NCBI GenBank assembly: GCA_001899255.1 | Contig: MKVX01000018.1 | Coordinates: forward strand, 1,241,150-1,305,149 | Reading direction: 5' to 3' | Source: Rhizobiales bacterium 62-47 | GTDB taxonomy: Bacteria > Pseudomonadota > Alphaproteobacteria > Rhizobiales > Xanthobacteraceae | Length of the DNA stretch: 64,000 bases | Part shown: in pieces, positions 9,641 through 19,136 of the stretch | Position numbering within the stretch: the stretch's first letter is position 1 | How the letters are laid out: each line of letters starts with the position of its first letter | Made by a program: the position numbers and the translations under genes | The notes under the pieces: generated by a model | What the model saw: only the letters and a program-made list of their open reading frames with translations | The model's database searches: none | What the model was told of the DNA's origin: nothing

Positions 9641-9911
9641 TTTTAGCACATTTGTCAAGTCGCGGGATCGCTCTTCACCGTGTCGGATCAGCATCGGCAT
9701 CCTAGCAAGCCCGGAATCTCGAACGATGCGCCAGGGATTCGCCCGCGCCGCCCTAGTGGCTCCTCCCGGAACGGAAGGCGGCATAGCAAAGCATCGTTGC
9801 GGCACGCCCCCCTTCCACGCCGGGGACGTCGTGAACCGCCAGATCGAGCGTTAGGCGATCGAGAGCGCAGCTCTCGGTGGAGTTGAGCCATTCCAAGGCA
9901 CGACAAAGCAA

Positions 9912-9945
9912 AACCCCCGGCAGTTTCCTGCCGGGGGTTCTGTTT
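9912..9945 (-). terminator. Terminator of the porin gene
   Basis: Perfect 12-bp stem AACCCCCGGCAG (9912-9923) / CTGCCGGGGGTT (9928-9939) with a 4-base loop. On the minus strand it is followed by TTTTGCTTTG. It lies 32 bp past the porin stop. Confidence 0.9.
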
Positions 9946-9976
9946 TCAGATCGTAGTCGCCGTCAGGCGATCACGA

Positions 9977-11446
9977 TTAGAAGGTGCGCTGAGCGCGGAG
10001 TCCAACGGTCCAGGTGCCCTGGTCCTTCAGCTCGTACGTGCCAGCCGGCTTGGTAACATTCGCCGGAAGAGCAAGCGCGCCGGTGTTCTTCTGGTCGAGG
10101 TAGGTGTACAGCACTTCGCCCGAGAACGTCAGGTTCTTGACCGGGGTCCAGCGAAGGACGGTACCGATCTGAGCGATGTTGAAGTCCGGGTTACAGACGA
10201 ACCCAACAGCAGTACCGCAGATCAGAGTCTTACCGTTCGAACCCCAGCTAACCGAGGTGTAGCTGCCGTACAGCGAGGACGACCAGTAGGGATCCCAGTT
10301 GTGGTTGAATGCACCACGAACGCCCCAGAGGGACGACTTCTCGATGCTGGTGCCATTGGCGCCGTTGGTGCCGTTGAACACACCGTCAGCCGACGAACCG
10401 AAGCCGATGCTCTGATAGGCACCTGGAAGGCTGGTGCTGCCATACATCGAGAAGCTGTTCGGGCTCACGCCACCGAGGACGTAACGGCTTGCGCCGTTGG
10501 CATAACCAGCGGTGAAGTTGATGCTGTCGCCAGCGCCGGTCGGCAGGTTCTTGAACGAGATAGCACCCTGAACCGCATAGCCCCAGACGTCGCCCGGATG
10601 ACCGGTAATTTCGGAGCCAGCACCACCGCCCACTGCGGTACCATAGTAGCTGGCGCGAACCTGGTGCGCAGCCGCCGACAACTGGAACAGACCCCAGGCC
10701 TGGTCAACACGGAGCTGACCGACGATATCCGGGACGCTGACGCCAGCGTAAGAGTTGGTGCCGAGCACGCCGCCCGCATAACCAGCTGTCGTGATCGAGA
10801 CGGTGTTGTATAGCGCCGACTGACGATAAGCCGAGGCGTCTTCCAAGCTGATCGATGCCGACACGCCGTTGCCGAACTGTGCGGTATAGGCCAACTGCTG
10901 GATGCCGGTCACGTCGTCTTCACCGCCGAGCAGGAAGGAGGTGTTGTTGCCCGGATAGCCAGTCCACGGTGACGAGAACTGGGAGACGGCCTTACCCATG
11001 GTGAAGCCAGCGAACTGGATGAACGCATAGTACACGCCGAGGTTACCGGCGGCGATAGCGTCCGTACCAGTGGTCCAGTTGAACGTCGCATCGAAGTAGG
11101 TGCGGACAACGCCGTATTCAGTGGCAGTACGCGTATCGATGTTGATGTCCTGACGAGCACGACCGATGTAGTCGTTCTTCAGACGGTTGCCCTGACCGGC
11201 AGCGCCAGCCCAGGCCGGCGAGTCGTAAGCGCCCGAACCGTTGAACGTGGTGTCGACACGCAGATAGCCACCCAGCTTGATGCAGGTGTCGGTGCCCGGG
11301 ATGTAGTAGAAACCCGCACCGTAGAGCGAGCAAACCTTCACGTATTCGACCGCCTTGGCCTTCAACGGAAGATCAGCCGCCTGTGCCCCGCTCAATGCGA
11401 CGATACCTGCCGCTGAGCCGAGGATAAGGCTCTTAATCATGTTCAT
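9977..11446 (-). CDS. Outer-membrane porin (alphaproteobacterial porin family)
   Basis: 489 residues. A trimeric beta-barrel for passive uptake of small solutes. The signal peptide MNMIKSLILGSAAGIVALSG is followed by AQAADLPLKAKAVEYVKVC. Two conserved Cys (VKVCSLYGAGF and GTDTCIKLGGY) mark this porin family. The protein ends in aromatic WTVGLRAQRTF, with the C-terminal Phe needed for outer-membrane insertion. GGAGGT at 11456-11451 sets the start at ATG 11446; the ATG at 11440 is the alternative. Gly/Ser/Thr/Tyr-rich strands follow throughout. It is probably strongly expressed, having a strong SD, a long leader and a strong terminator. Confidence 0.95.
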   Translation of the reverse strand: MNMIKSLILGSAAGIVALSGAQAADLPLKAKAVEYVKVCSLYGAGFYYIPGTDTCIKLGGYLRVDTTFNGSGAYDSPAWAGAAGQGNRLKNDYIGRARQDINIDTRTATEYGVVRTYFDATFNWTTGTDAIAAGNLGVYYAFIQFAGFTMGKAVSQFSSPWTGYPGNNTSFLLGGEDDVTGIQQLAYTAQFGNGVSASISLEDASAYRQSALYNTVSITTAGYAGGVLGTNSYAGVSVPDIVGQLRVDQAWGLFQLSAAAHQVRASYYGTAVGGGAGSEITGHPGDVWGYAVQGAISFKNLPTGAGDSINFTAGYANGASRYVLGGVSPNSFSMYGSTSLPGAYQSIGFGSSADGVFNGTNGANGTSIEKSSLWGVRGAFNHNWDPYWSSSLYGSYTSVSWGSNGKTLICGTAVGFVCNPDFNIAQIGTVLRWTPVKNLTFSGEVLYTYLDQKNTGALALPANVTKPAGTYELKDQGTWTVGLRAQRTF

Positions 11447-12208
11447 GTAAACCTCCAAGTTGCTCTTTAGGGAAGGTTCCGGATCCGCTGGGTGAAGACA
11501 CCCGAAGATAAGTTCCCTTAGTCCCTGACTAAACCGCTTGAGCCGTTCGCGCTTTCGGACACTCCCGCATAACGCGAGGGACTTAAGCGAACCACCTAAC
11601 GGGACGACCTCGGGATGCCCCCCTCCGTCGCTGCTTGGACAATTACCCAACACCTATGAACACGCAACAAAGGAACGCCTCAGAACGGTACCTGTATCGC
11701 CGTTTTTGGATCGGTGTTGCACAAATAACACGCAACCGTGATCGCGACATGGTCGTAAGGCATTGTTTTAGATCAGCTAATTCTAGTTCCGCCAGTTCCG
11801 CACGTGTTCCCAATCTGTCCTGTGTAAGATGCTCATAAGCCTCCCGAAGGTGTGAATCAGGACGAATCGAACCCGTTTCTCCCCCTCTTTATGACGTCCC
11901 ATAGCCGCAGGAATCGCGCCGGATTGGGCCCGCAGGAATCGCGATCTGGACGGATTCTCGTGGGAATCGATCACGCCCCCGTGAGCGGAATCAGCCATCA
12001 CAGGTTCGAAATTGAAGGATGAACGGCGACGCGGCCGTCCGACCACCGAACCGGGCACCCCGCACATCTCTTATGCATATGATCGGGCGATCCGATCTCC
12101 GTCACCCACGACCTTTCGCCAGATTCCGATGGAATAAAGCAAGGAACACGATTTCAAACGCATCTGCCGCTTGCGGCTGGGCACCGCGTGAGGCATATCG
12201 AGCGCGAC
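11447..12208. other. Porin leader and upstream region, no gene
   Basis: 762 bp between the porin start and tRNA-Ser. The first ~200 bp are likely an untranslated porin leader. They contain complementary segments AGTCCCT (11520-11526) and AGGGACT (11577-11583), with CGCTT/AAGCG nearby, that could fold. I see no gene between 11650 and 12208. Confidence 0.45.
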
Positions 12209-12302
12209 GGAGATATGGCCGAGTGGCTGAAGGCGGCGGTTTGCTAAACCGTTATAGGGTTGTAAAGCCCTATCGAGGGTTCGAATCCCTCTGTCTCCGC
12301 CA
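12209..12302 (+). tRNA. tRNA-Ser (anticodon GCT)
   Basis: 94 bases including an encoded CCA (12300-12302). The acceptor stem GGAGATA pairs with TGTCTCC. GGCCGAGTGGCTGAAGGC forms the D-arm. The anticodon arm CGGTTTGCTAAACCG carries GCT, which reads AGC/AGT serine codons. A long variable arm (TATAGGG...CCCTA) is the class II serine feature, and GGTTCGAATCC is the T-loop. Small frames on the opposite strand here are tRNA antisense artefacts. Confidence 0.97.
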
Positions 12303-12573
12303 GTTCCCCCGCCAAGCATCGCTTTAGTATCGATCTGAAGTGACGATAGTCGCGATGACGCGCCGAGAGCGCGTTCGTGCGGGACGCCATGCGCTCACAA
12401 CCGATTCGACCTTGCATGGGGCGAAGCGACGGCTGGCTTTGCACCGTCATAATGATTGCCGACGACTGGGAGGCGCGTTGCAGGCGGTCGCGCGATGCGC
12501 GTGCCTGATCGTTCCCCGCTACGCGAGCTCGCGCGATATCCGCTCGCGCGGCTCTTCTATATGGGAGCGTCGC

Positions 12574-12840
12574 TCAATGCGCGGAGATCCAGGCCCTCGC
12601 CTCGCGCTGGGCCATGGCAATCTCGACATCCGACATCATCTCGGCCACCTCGCGGCGGAGCGAAATGGCGTCGACACGGCCCTTCAGCGCCGCCAGGTTG
12701 AACCACTTGTGCGCCGAGACCAGGTCGATCACGCCGGCACGGCCGCTGGAATAGAGGATCCCCAGTTCAAACAACGCATCCGGGCTTTCGCCGGCTTCGA
12801 CCGGCACCGCGGCGTTGAAATCGATCTCACACTGAAACAT
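12574..12840 (-). CDS. Small SEL1-like repeat protein
   Basis: 88 residues, MFQCEIDFNAAVPVEAGESP, then DALFELGILYSSG, followed by LVSAHKWFNLAALKG. The latter two segments form one SEL1/TPR-like helical hairpin, the type used for protein-protein contacts. The C-terminus is a charged helix (REVAEMMSDVEIAMAQREAR). ATG 12840 is chosen because ACGGAGACGACG precedes it; an upstream frame extension looks unlike protein. Its partner is unknown. Similar small proteins are conserved in Bradyrhizobiaceae, as far as I recall. Confidence 0.8.
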   Translation of the reverse strand: MFQCEIDFNAAVPVEAGESPDALFELGILYSSGRAGVIDLVSAHKWFNLAALKGRVDAISLRREVAEMMSDVEIAMAQREARAWISAH

Positions 12841-13599
12841 CGTCGTCTCCGTCCTGTTGTCCTGACCGAGCGCGGCTCCTGTCCGAATGCTGCGCCTTGC
12901 ATTGCCCCCGACCGGTCTTGTTTGGTGCCGGCCTGTTGCAGTCATCATGACCGTTCAAATTTGAAGGGCAGTTTAAATATCGCGATGAATCGAATCTGAA
13001 CGGCGCGAAGGCGGTCATCCGCAGCGAATGCGAAAAACCCGCATTTCATAAGGGTTTTCTGAATTCGTGAAGCGCCGGTTTACCCTGCCGCTTGGCAAAG
13101 CGATAACCATCGGTGACGGCAGCGTGCAGCCAGTGCTTCGCCACGTGCGCGCGCGTGCGTCGCCTTGCGGTCAGAACCCGCGGTCGACGACGACATCGCG
13201 ACATATGCCTTCGGCCCATCAACGCCGATGGCAACCGCAGACGATCGAATCTGAAAGATGGAGGTGGGGAGAAAGGGCGCGCCTGAGCGGCGGCAAAAAA
13301 ACGAGGGCGTCGGCGAACACGTCAGGTGCAAAACTTACCGCAGCGGAGACCGCCCGTAAGTGTGTGGACCCGTTGTCCACACCGAACGAAGAACCTGTCC
13401 TTTGGAGAACCGTTCTTCTGCCGGGCTTCCCTTCGAGAGCAATGCTCTGAACGGCGCTCCGGCCGGTTGACCTGATGTCTCGCCGACACCCTCTTCGTCG
13501 ACTTGAGCCTTCGGTTTGGATTTGCCTTGAAAGGCAATCGACCTGTCGGCTCTTGTGACGTCGCCGGCATCAAGTGACCGGCAATTCCGAATGGCGAGC
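12841..13599. other. Intergenic region with no confirmed gene
   Basis: 759 bp. On the minus strand, two overlapping frames at about 13046-13260 carry protein-like stretches: one has SAVAIGVDGPKAYVAM, and the other ends AKHWLHAAVTDGYRFAKRQG before a stop at 13046. They meet near a CG-dinucleotide run (13148-13158), so they could be one small gene broken by a frameshift. I do not recognise it. A short dyad GCCGG/CCGGC (13563-13582) lies just beyond the stop of the Lys-rich gene. Confidence 0.35.
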
Positions 13600-13707
13600 T
13601 TACTTCTTCTTCTTCGCGACCTTGCGGGTCTTCTTCGCAGTCTTCTTCACTGCGCTCTTCGCCTTCTTCGCCTTCGCCTTCTTTGCCTTCTTAGCTTTCT
13701 TGGCCAT
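13600..13707 (-). CDS. 35-residue lysine/alanine-rich histone-like miniprotein
   Basis: MAKKAKKAKKAKAKKAKSAV, then 15 more residues ending VAKKKK. About 19 of 35 residues are Lys, and there are no acidic residues. AGGAGG is placed 6 bases before the ATG at 13707, which strongly supports translation. Composition is like the C-terminal tails of histone H1-like proteins and of the TopA encoded at 32285-35026, so DNA or RNA binding is a reasonable guess but not shown. A dyad (TCGGGA 13753-13758 / TCCCGA 13775-13780) lies in the upstream region. The nearest genes are gatB and the SEL1-like gene, both minus strand. Confidence 0.75.
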   Translation of the reverse strand: MAKKAKKAKKAKAKKAKSAVKKTAKKTRKVAKKKK

Positions 13708-14235
13708 GTTGCCCTCCTAAATAAAGTGAGATGGCTTAATCGCTGCGTGCACTCGGGAATCGATATGCACTATCTCCCGAATACACCAACACATTGGAAA
13801 AAACAGCGTCTGGCTTAAGGAAGTGTTGATGAAGCAATGGCAGCGCGAAGCCAACCCGCACAACGACAACTTCGCAAAGCATGCAACGCGCGATGCAAAA
13901 AGTGCGTGCGGATTCGACATCGGCAATTGTCAAGATTGCAGAAAGCGCCTGTGCCGCAGATATATCTACAATTCACACATCGACGCGCATCATCGCGCGC
14001 GAACATAACGCGACTCAGGTTTAACGCATAAAACCGATGCGCTCGGACTCTGAGTCGCGATTTTTGGCAAACAAAAAATTTTCGCTGTTGTGGACGAGTT
14101 GGCACATTCGTCGGCGTCCAAACCGGCTTTTTTGCCGAATCGCCAAACCTGATTCGCTGCCGGTTTTTCTGTCGTGCGACCGATCGTCGGCGATCGACGC
14201 GACGGATTTTCGATGCTTCAACCTGAACAGAAATT
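13708..14235. other. Upstream region of the Lys-rich gene, no gene seen
   Basis: 528 bp of lower-GC sequence between the gatB terminator and the Lys-rich miniprotein gene. It should hold that gene's promoter. The only structure I note is the TCGGGA/TCCCGA dyad at 13753-13780, 46-73 bp upstream of its ATG. Confidence 0.4.
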
Positions 14236-14282
14236 CAAAAACGGCGAGCGGCGCGCGATGCGTCGTGTCGCTCGCCGCGTTT
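14236..14282 (-). terminator. Terminator of gatB
   Basis: Stem CGGCGAGCG (14242-14250) / CGCTCGCCG (14269-14277). On the minus strand it is followed by TTTTTGAATTT. It starts 6 bp past the gatB stop. Confidence 0.85.
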
Positions 14283-15767
14283 TCAGAGTCCGAGTTTGCT
14301 CTTGAGCAACTCGTTGACCGCTTGCGGGTTGGCTTTGCCGCCGGACGACTTCATCACCTGTCCGACGAACCAGCCGATCAACGCCGGCTTGGCGCGTGCT
14401 TGCGTCACCTTGTCGGGATTAGCGGCGATGATGTCGTCGACGACTTTTTCGATCGCGCCCATGTCGGTGACTTGCTTCATGCCGCGCGCTTCGACCAGTT
14501 CGCGCGGATCGCCACCCTCCTGCCAGACGATTTCGAACAGATCCTTGGCGATTTTTCCGGAGATGGTGCCTTCGCCGATCAGGTTGATGATGGTGGCGAG
14601 CTGCGCCGCCGACACCGGCGATGCGGAAATATCCTGGCCTTCCTTGTTGAGGCGGCCGAACAGTTCGTTGATGACCCAATTGGCGGCAAGCTTGCCGTCG
14701 CGCGCCTTGTCCTCGAGCGCGGCGAGCACGCTCTCGTAAAAATCCGCGCTTTCACGTTCGCCGACCAGCACGCTGGCGTCGTACGGCGTCAAACCGAACT
14801 CGCTGATGAAGCGGCGCTTCTTCTGATCCGGTAGTTCCGGCAGTTCGGCCTTCAATGCATCGACATAGGCCTGGCTGAATTCCAGCGGCAGCAGATCCGG
14901 ATCGGGGAAGTAGCGATAGTCGTGCGCTTCTTCCTTGGAGCGCATCGAACGGGTCTCACCCTTGCCGGGATCGTACAGCCGGGTTTCCTGCTCGATGCTG
15001 CCGCCATCCTCGAGGATACCGATCTGGCGGCGGGCTTCGTATTCGATGGCCTGGCCGATGAAGCGGATCGAGTTGACGTTCTTGATCTCGCAGCGCGTGC
15101 CGAACGGCTCGCCCGGCTTGCGCACCGAGACGTTGACGTCGGCGCGCAGGTTGCCCTTCTCCATGTCGCCGTCGCAGGTGCCGAGGTAACGCAGGATGGT
15201 GCGCAGCTTGCTGACATAGGCCTTGGCCTGCTCGGACGAGCGGATGTCGGGCTTGGAGACGATCTCCATCAACGCCACGCCGGAGCGGTTGAGGTCGACG
15301 AACGACATCGTCGGGCTCTGGTCGTGCAGCGACTTGCCGGCGTCCTGTTCGAGATGCAGCCGCTCGATACCGACGACGATGCTCTCGCCGTCGTCGAGAT
15401 CGACCGTCACCTCACCCTCGCCGACGATCGGCGACTTGTACTGGCTGATCTGATAGCCCTGCGGCAGATCGGGATAGAAGTAGTTCTTGCGATCGAACAC
15501 CGAGCGCAGGTTGATCTGCGCGTTGAGGCCGAGCCCGGTGCGCACCGCCTGCTTGACGCACGCCTCGTTGATGACCGGCAGCATGCCCGGCATTGCCGCA
15601 TCGACCAGCGAGACATGGGAATTCGGCTCGCCGCCAAATTGCGTCGAGGCGCCGGAGAACAGCTTGGCGTTCGAGGTGACCTGGGCGTGGATTTCCAGGC
15701 CGATCACCATTTCCCAATCGCTGGTGGCGCCCTTGATGAGTTTCGCGGTTTTGACAGGTGCGTTCAT
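14283..15767 (-). CDS. gatB: Aspartyl/glutamyl-tRNA(Asn/Gln) amidotransferase subunit B
   Basis: 494 residues, full length. With GatA and GatC it converts Glu-tRNA(Gln) and/or Asp-tRNA(Asn) to the correct amidated tRNA. GatB binds the tRNA and activates the misacylated amino acid with ATP. Family motifs are [43 protein letters not shown] and ADVNVSV. The C-terminal YqeY-like tail domain ends [20 protein letters not shown]. In this window it is separated from gatC/gatA by a patatin-like lipoprotein gene and a palindromic repeat, so it probably has its own promoter. Confidence 0.97.
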   Translation of the reverse strand: MNAPVKTAKLIKGATSDWEMVIGLEIHAQVTSNAKLFSGASTQFGGEPNSHVSLVDAAMPGMLPVINEACVKQAVRTGLGLNAQINLRSVFDRKNYFYPDLPQGYQISQYKSPIVGEGEVTVDLDDGESIVVGIERLHLEQDAGKSLHDQSPTMSFVDLNRSGVALMEIVSKPDIRSSEQAKAYVSKLRTILRYLGTCDGDMEKGNLRADVNVSVRKPGEPFGTRCEIKNVNSIRFIGQAIEYEARRQIGILEDGGSIEQETRLYDPGKGETRSMRSKEEAHDYRYFPDPDLLPLEFSQAYVDALKAELPELPDQKKRRFISEFGLTPYDASVLVGERESADFYESVLAALEDKARDGKLAANWVINELFGRLNKEGQDISASPVSAAQLATIINLIGEGTISGKIAKDLFEIVWQEGGDPRELVEARGMKQVTDMGAIEKVVDDIIAANPDKVTQARAKPALIGWFVGQVMKSSGGKANPQAVNELLKSKLGL

Positions 15768-15900
15768 GGCCGCGTTTTACAATGAACGGCGGCGCGCGCA
15801 AACCCCGGCTGTCAGGCGCGATGAAGTCTCCATATGGCTGTGGCATCATCCCGAGGAAGCCCGGAAGGCCAAGGGCTATTTAGCCGCCCCCTCCCAATCC

Positions 15901-15982
15901 CGTCATTGCGAGCGAAGCGAAGCAATCCAGTCTTATTCCAATAATCCTGGATTGCTTCGTCGCTGCGCTCCTCGCAATGACG
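15901..15982. repeat. REP-like palindrome family CGTCATTGCGAG, copy 1
   Basis: Long imperfect inverted repeat starting CGTCATTGCGAGCGAAGCGA and ending CTCGCAATGACG. The inner arms are AAGCAATCCAG and CTGGATTGCTTCG-like. It lies immediately 3' of the patatin gene. A second copy is at 17548-17632. Confidence 0.9.
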
Positions 15983-15986
15983 GTGT

Positions 15987-17369
15987 CTACAGGCTCTTGA
16001 GGAAATCCCGCATCGTCGGGCTGGCGCGCAGCACATCGCGCCCGGCGGCGATGACGCTGTCCACCTGCTGCGGCGGCAAGTGGAAACGGGTCGGTACATT
16101 GCCGAGTTCGGCGGCGCGCGCCGGGTCGAGCTGATCGAAGCCGACCCGTCCGACAAAGAACTTGAGGTCGCGGCAATTCCAGCCCGGAGGCGCGCCGAAC
16201 CGCGCGCGATCCGCCGCTGACAGCCCGCAGCGCCACTTCACCAGCGACGACTGCCAGTCGTCCATCGTCCGCTCGAACGCGGTGTAACTGGCGCCGACGC
16301 TGGAATCGATGGTGGTATCGATCGCCGCCTTGACCAGATCGACGCCGCTCGGCCCGTCCACCGTACGCACCCAGTCGCCGGACAGTCCGGCTTTGGCATC
16401 GACGACGAGGAACATCGAGCGGCGCAGTTTCACCGCCTGATGCGGCGTCAGCGGCCCGTACGGCGTATCCGAGGACTCACGCGAGATGGTGAAGCCGGAC
16501 AGACCATAGTTGTCGACCAGACCGCCATCGAGCAGCTTGATGAACGGCACCTTGCCCTCGCGATAGCGCAAGATCGCGCCCGCGAACGAGCGCAGCATCG
16601 GTGAAGCGTTACGGTCGTGCGCCGAACGCGTGATCCATTGCGGCAGCGGATCGGTGCAGGTGTCGGGATAGGCCTTGACCACGATCGGCGCGAAAGCCAC
16701 CGGCACTGCCGCCGACGCCGCCACGGCATTCGACAGCGGAAACTTGGTCAGATCGCTGCAGATCGCGGTGAAGGCGGTCGCGCCGAACACGAACGGTACG
16801 CGGTTGTAGATGTCGGAGGCATTGATCCAGACGCGCGGCGGCCCGACGGCGCGGAAGTCGCCATAGGTCGCACCATGGAACAGATTGGTATCCAGCCAGC
16901 GGGTGAAGCCTTGCGAGTCGTTGATGCCGCCGCCGAGCGCGCGCCCCATGGTGGCAAGCGACAGCGTGGTCTGCAGCCCCTCTTCGGCATTCTGCAGCAG
17001 GAAGCGCTCCCGGAAATCCGTCAGCGCCGCCTTTTTCTTCAAACCGTAATAGGCCGCGGTAACCGAGCCGCCGGACACGCCGGAGATGAAATCCAGCCGA
17101 TCGATCAGCTTGTCATGGGCCCTCGGTACGGGGATGGCGTCGAATTCGGACAGCACGCCGAACGAAAACGCGGCGGCGCGGGTGCCGCCGCCCGAAAACG
17201 CCAGGCCGATCAAAAGATCGTCTTCGTCGGCGACGTCCTTGAAGCCGAGATGCAGTTGATCGACCACGCTGCCATGCGCGGGTTCGTTCACCGGCGTGTT
17301 GTGCACCGACGCGCACCCCGCCAGCCACACGCTCACCGCCATCGCACCGAGATATTTCGACCACCGCAT
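15987..17369 (-). CDS. Patatin-like phospholipase lipoprotein
   Basis: 460 residues. The start at ATG 17369 gives a lipoprotein signal MRWSKYLGAMAVSVWLAGC with lipobox LAGC (Cys19). GGAGGGG lies upstream. The patatin catalytic dyad is present: oxyanion loop SGGGTR (59-64), nucleophile Ser99 in GVSGGS, and Asp in LLDGGLVDNYG. A lipid acyl hydrolase anchored at the envelope is therefore likely; the substrate is unknown. It is flanked on both sides by copies of the same palindromic repeat and sits between gatA and gatB, with which it has no evident functional link. Confidence 0.9.
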   Translation of the reverse strand: MRWSKYLGAMAVSVWLAGCASVHNTPVNEPAHGSVVDQLHLGFKDVADEDDLLIGLAFSGGGTRAAAFSFGVLSEFDAIPVPRAHDKLIDRLDFISGVSGGSVTAAYYGLKKKAALTDFRERFLLQNAEEGLQTTLSLATMGRALGGGINDSQGFTRWLDTNLFHGATYGDFRAVGPPRVWINASDIYNRVPFVFGATAFTAICSDLTKFPLSNAVAASAAVPVAFAPIVVKAYPDTCTDPLPQWITRSAHDRNASPMLRSFAGAILRYREGKVPFIKLLDGGLVDNYGLSGFTISRESSDTPYGPLTPHQAVKLRRSMFLVVDAKAGLSGDWVRTVDGPSGVDLVKAAIDTTIDSSVGASYTAFERTMDDWQSSLVKWRCGLSAADRARFGAPPGWNCRDLKFFVGRVGFDQLDPARAAELGNVPTRFHLPPQQVDSVIAAGRDVLRASPTMRDFLKSL

Positions 17370-17547
17370 GATCGACCGCCCCTCCATTGCGGCGGTTATC
17401 GCCCGAAGGCGGTTAACCGGCGAACAAAATGGCAGCACCGTGGCAAGCACAAGGCGATGATGGTTAATCCTGTGCCGACGATGAACTGCCCAAACCTCCT
17501 GACAGCCTGACCGGAAACACGTTCGATGAGGTCAAAACTCCAATCCT

Positions 17548-17632
17548 CGTCATTGCGAGGAGCGATAGCGACGAAGCAATCCAGTTCGTCCCTCGGAGCT
17601 TTCTGGATTGCTTCGCTTCGCTCGCAATGACG
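17548..17632. repeat. REP-like palindrome family CGTCATTGCGAG, copy 2
   Basis: Starts CGTCATTGCGAGGAGCGATA and ends CGCTCGCAATGACG. The arms GAAGCAATCCAG and CTGGATTGCTTC are exact complements. It lies between gatA (stop 17658) and the patatin gene start (17369). Confidence 0.9.
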
Positions 17633-17657
17633 ATCTTATCTAGCTTCGCCTCAGCCG

Positions 17658-19136
17658 TTATTCCCACCATTTCGCCGGCGTGAAGCGGCCTGCGGCCTGC
17701 TCGATCACTTCGCCAGCAGAAAACAGCGTTTCTTCATCGAACGGACGACCGATCAGTTGCAGCCCGAGCGGCAGGCCCTGCGCATCCTTGCCTGCAGGCA
17801 CCGCGATGCCCGGCAGACCGGCCATGTTCACCGTCACCGTGAAGATGTCGTTGAGATACATTTCGACCGGATCGGCGCCGGCCTTCTCGCCGATGCCGAA
17901 CGCCGCCGACGGCGTCGCCGGCGTCAGGATGGCGTGGACGCCGTTGGCGAAGCAGTCCTCGAAGTCTTTCTTGATCAGCGTGCGGACTTTCTGCGCGCGC
18001 AGATAATATGCGTCGTAGTATCCCGCCGAGAGCACATAGGTACCGATCATGACGCGGCGGCGCACCTCGGCGCCGAAACCGGCGGCGCGGGTGTTCTCAT
18101 ACATTTCGACGATGTTGTTGCCCGGCACGCGCGCGCCATAGCGCACACCGTCGTAGCGCGCGAGGTTCGACGAGGCTTCGGCGGGTGCGACAATATAATA
18201 AGCCGGTAGCGCATACTTCGTGTGCGGCAACGACACCTCGACCAGCTCGGCGCCCGCCGCCTTCAGCCACTCGGCGCCTTGCGTCCAAAGCTTCTCGATC
18301 TCGGCCGGCATGCCGTCGAGGCGATACTCTTTCGGAATGCCGATCTTCAGGCCCTTGATCGACCTGCCGACTGCTGCTTCGTAGTCCGGCACCTCGCGAT
18401 TGACCGACGTGGTGTCCTTCGGATCGTGTCCGGCCATCGAGCGCAGCAGGATGGCGCTGTCGCGCACCGTGCGCGCGAACGGACCGGCCTGATCGAGCGA
18501 CGACGCGAATGCGACGACGCCCCAGCGCGAACAGCGGCCGTAGGTCGGCTTGATGCCGACGATGCCGGCGAATGCCGCCGGCTGGCGGATCGAACCACCG
18601 GTGTCGGTGCCGGTCGCGCCGAGGCACAGGCCCGCCGCCACCGCCGACGCCGAACCGCCTGACGAGCCGCCCGGCACCAGCTTGGTGTCGGAGCCATTGC
18701 GCCGCCACGGATTGACCACCGGGCCGAAGCACGAGGTCTCATTCGACGAGCCCATGGCGAATTCGTCGTTGTTGAGTTTGCCGAGCAGCACCGCGCCATC
18801 GCGCCACAGTTGCGACGTGACCGTCGACTCGTAGGTCGGCTTGAAATCGTCGAGGATCTTCGAGCATGCCGTGGTGCGCACGCCCTTGGTCGCGAACAGA
18901 TCCTTGATGCCGAGCGGAATGCCGCCGAGCGGACCGCCCTCGCCCTTGGCGATTTTATCGTCGGCGGCGCGCGCCATCGCCCGCGCCTGCTCCGGCGTTT
19001 CCAGCACATAGGCATTGAGCACGCGCGCACGCTCCATCGCTTGAAGATGCGCGTCGGTCAATTCCACGGACGTGAAGGATTTGGTCGCGAGGCCGTCACG
19101 CGCCTCGGCGAGCGTCAACGAAGTGAGGTCAGTCAT
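17658..19136 (-). CDS. gatA: Aspartyl/glutamyl-tRNA(Asn/Gln) amidotransferase subunit A
   Basis: 492 residues. The amidase subunit of GatCAB; it releases ammonia from glutamine for transfer to the misacylated tRNA. The amidase-signature triad is visible as Lys78 (PLGIKDLF), Ser158 (VPGGSSGGS) and Ser182 ([11 protein letters not shown]). The downstream CFGPVVNPW and GVAVPAG-like ([21 protein letters not shown]) motifs fit. It starts within a 4-base ATGA overlap with the 68-residue gene upstream, so translation is probably coupled, and gatC lies just beyond. Confidence 0.97.
   Translation of the reverse strand: MTDLTSLTLAEARDGLATKSFTSVELTDAHLQAMERARVLNAYVLETPEQARAMARAADDKIAKGEGGPLGGIPLGIKDLFATKGVRTTACSKILDDFKPTYESTVTSQLWRDGAVLLGKLNNDEFAMGSSNETSCFGPVVNPWRRNGSDTKLVPGGSSGGSASAVAAGLCLGATGTDTGGSIRQPAAFAGIVGIKPTYGRCSRWGVVAFASSLDQAGPFARTVRDSAILLRSMAGHDPKDTTSVNREVPDYEAAVGRSIKGLKIGIPKEYRLDGMPAEIEKLWTQGAEWLKAAGAELVEVSLPHTKYALPAYYIVAPAEASSNLARYDGVRYGARVPGNNIVEMYENTRAAGFGAEVRRRVMIGTYVLSAGYYDAYYLRAQKVRTLIKKDFEDCFANGVHAILTPATPSAAFGIGEKAGADPVEMYLNDIFTVTVNMAGLPGIAVPAGKDAQGLPLGLQLIGRPFDEETLFSAGEVIEQAAGRFTPAKWWE

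Larger units (their letters stand above)
8771..9976. other. 1.2-kb gene-free region with repeats
   Basis: I see no convincing gene here. Short frames exist on both strands, but they are Arg/Pro/Ala-rich and resemble no family. The region contains a palindromic repeat unit near 8868-8998, a larger structured repeat at about 9091-9640, and the porin terminator at 9912-9939. Positions 9640-9905 hold nothing I recognise. Confidence 0.6.

Noticed and set aside
11783-12067. A 94-codon minus-strand frame upstream of the porin
   Set aside because: No ribosome-binding site or family resemblance, and it lies in presumed promoter sequence.
12209-12302. tRNA-Ser as an integration site for a mobile element
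   Set aside because: The tRNA is complete, but no second copy of its 3' end, no integrase and no foreign-looking gene cluster lies nearby.
12071-12450. Short minus-strand frames with sequences such as GDRGIRTLDRALQPYN and ETEGFEPSIGLYN
   Set aside because: These are well-known false proteins produced by translating the antisense of a tRNA-Ser gene, which lies at 12209-12302.
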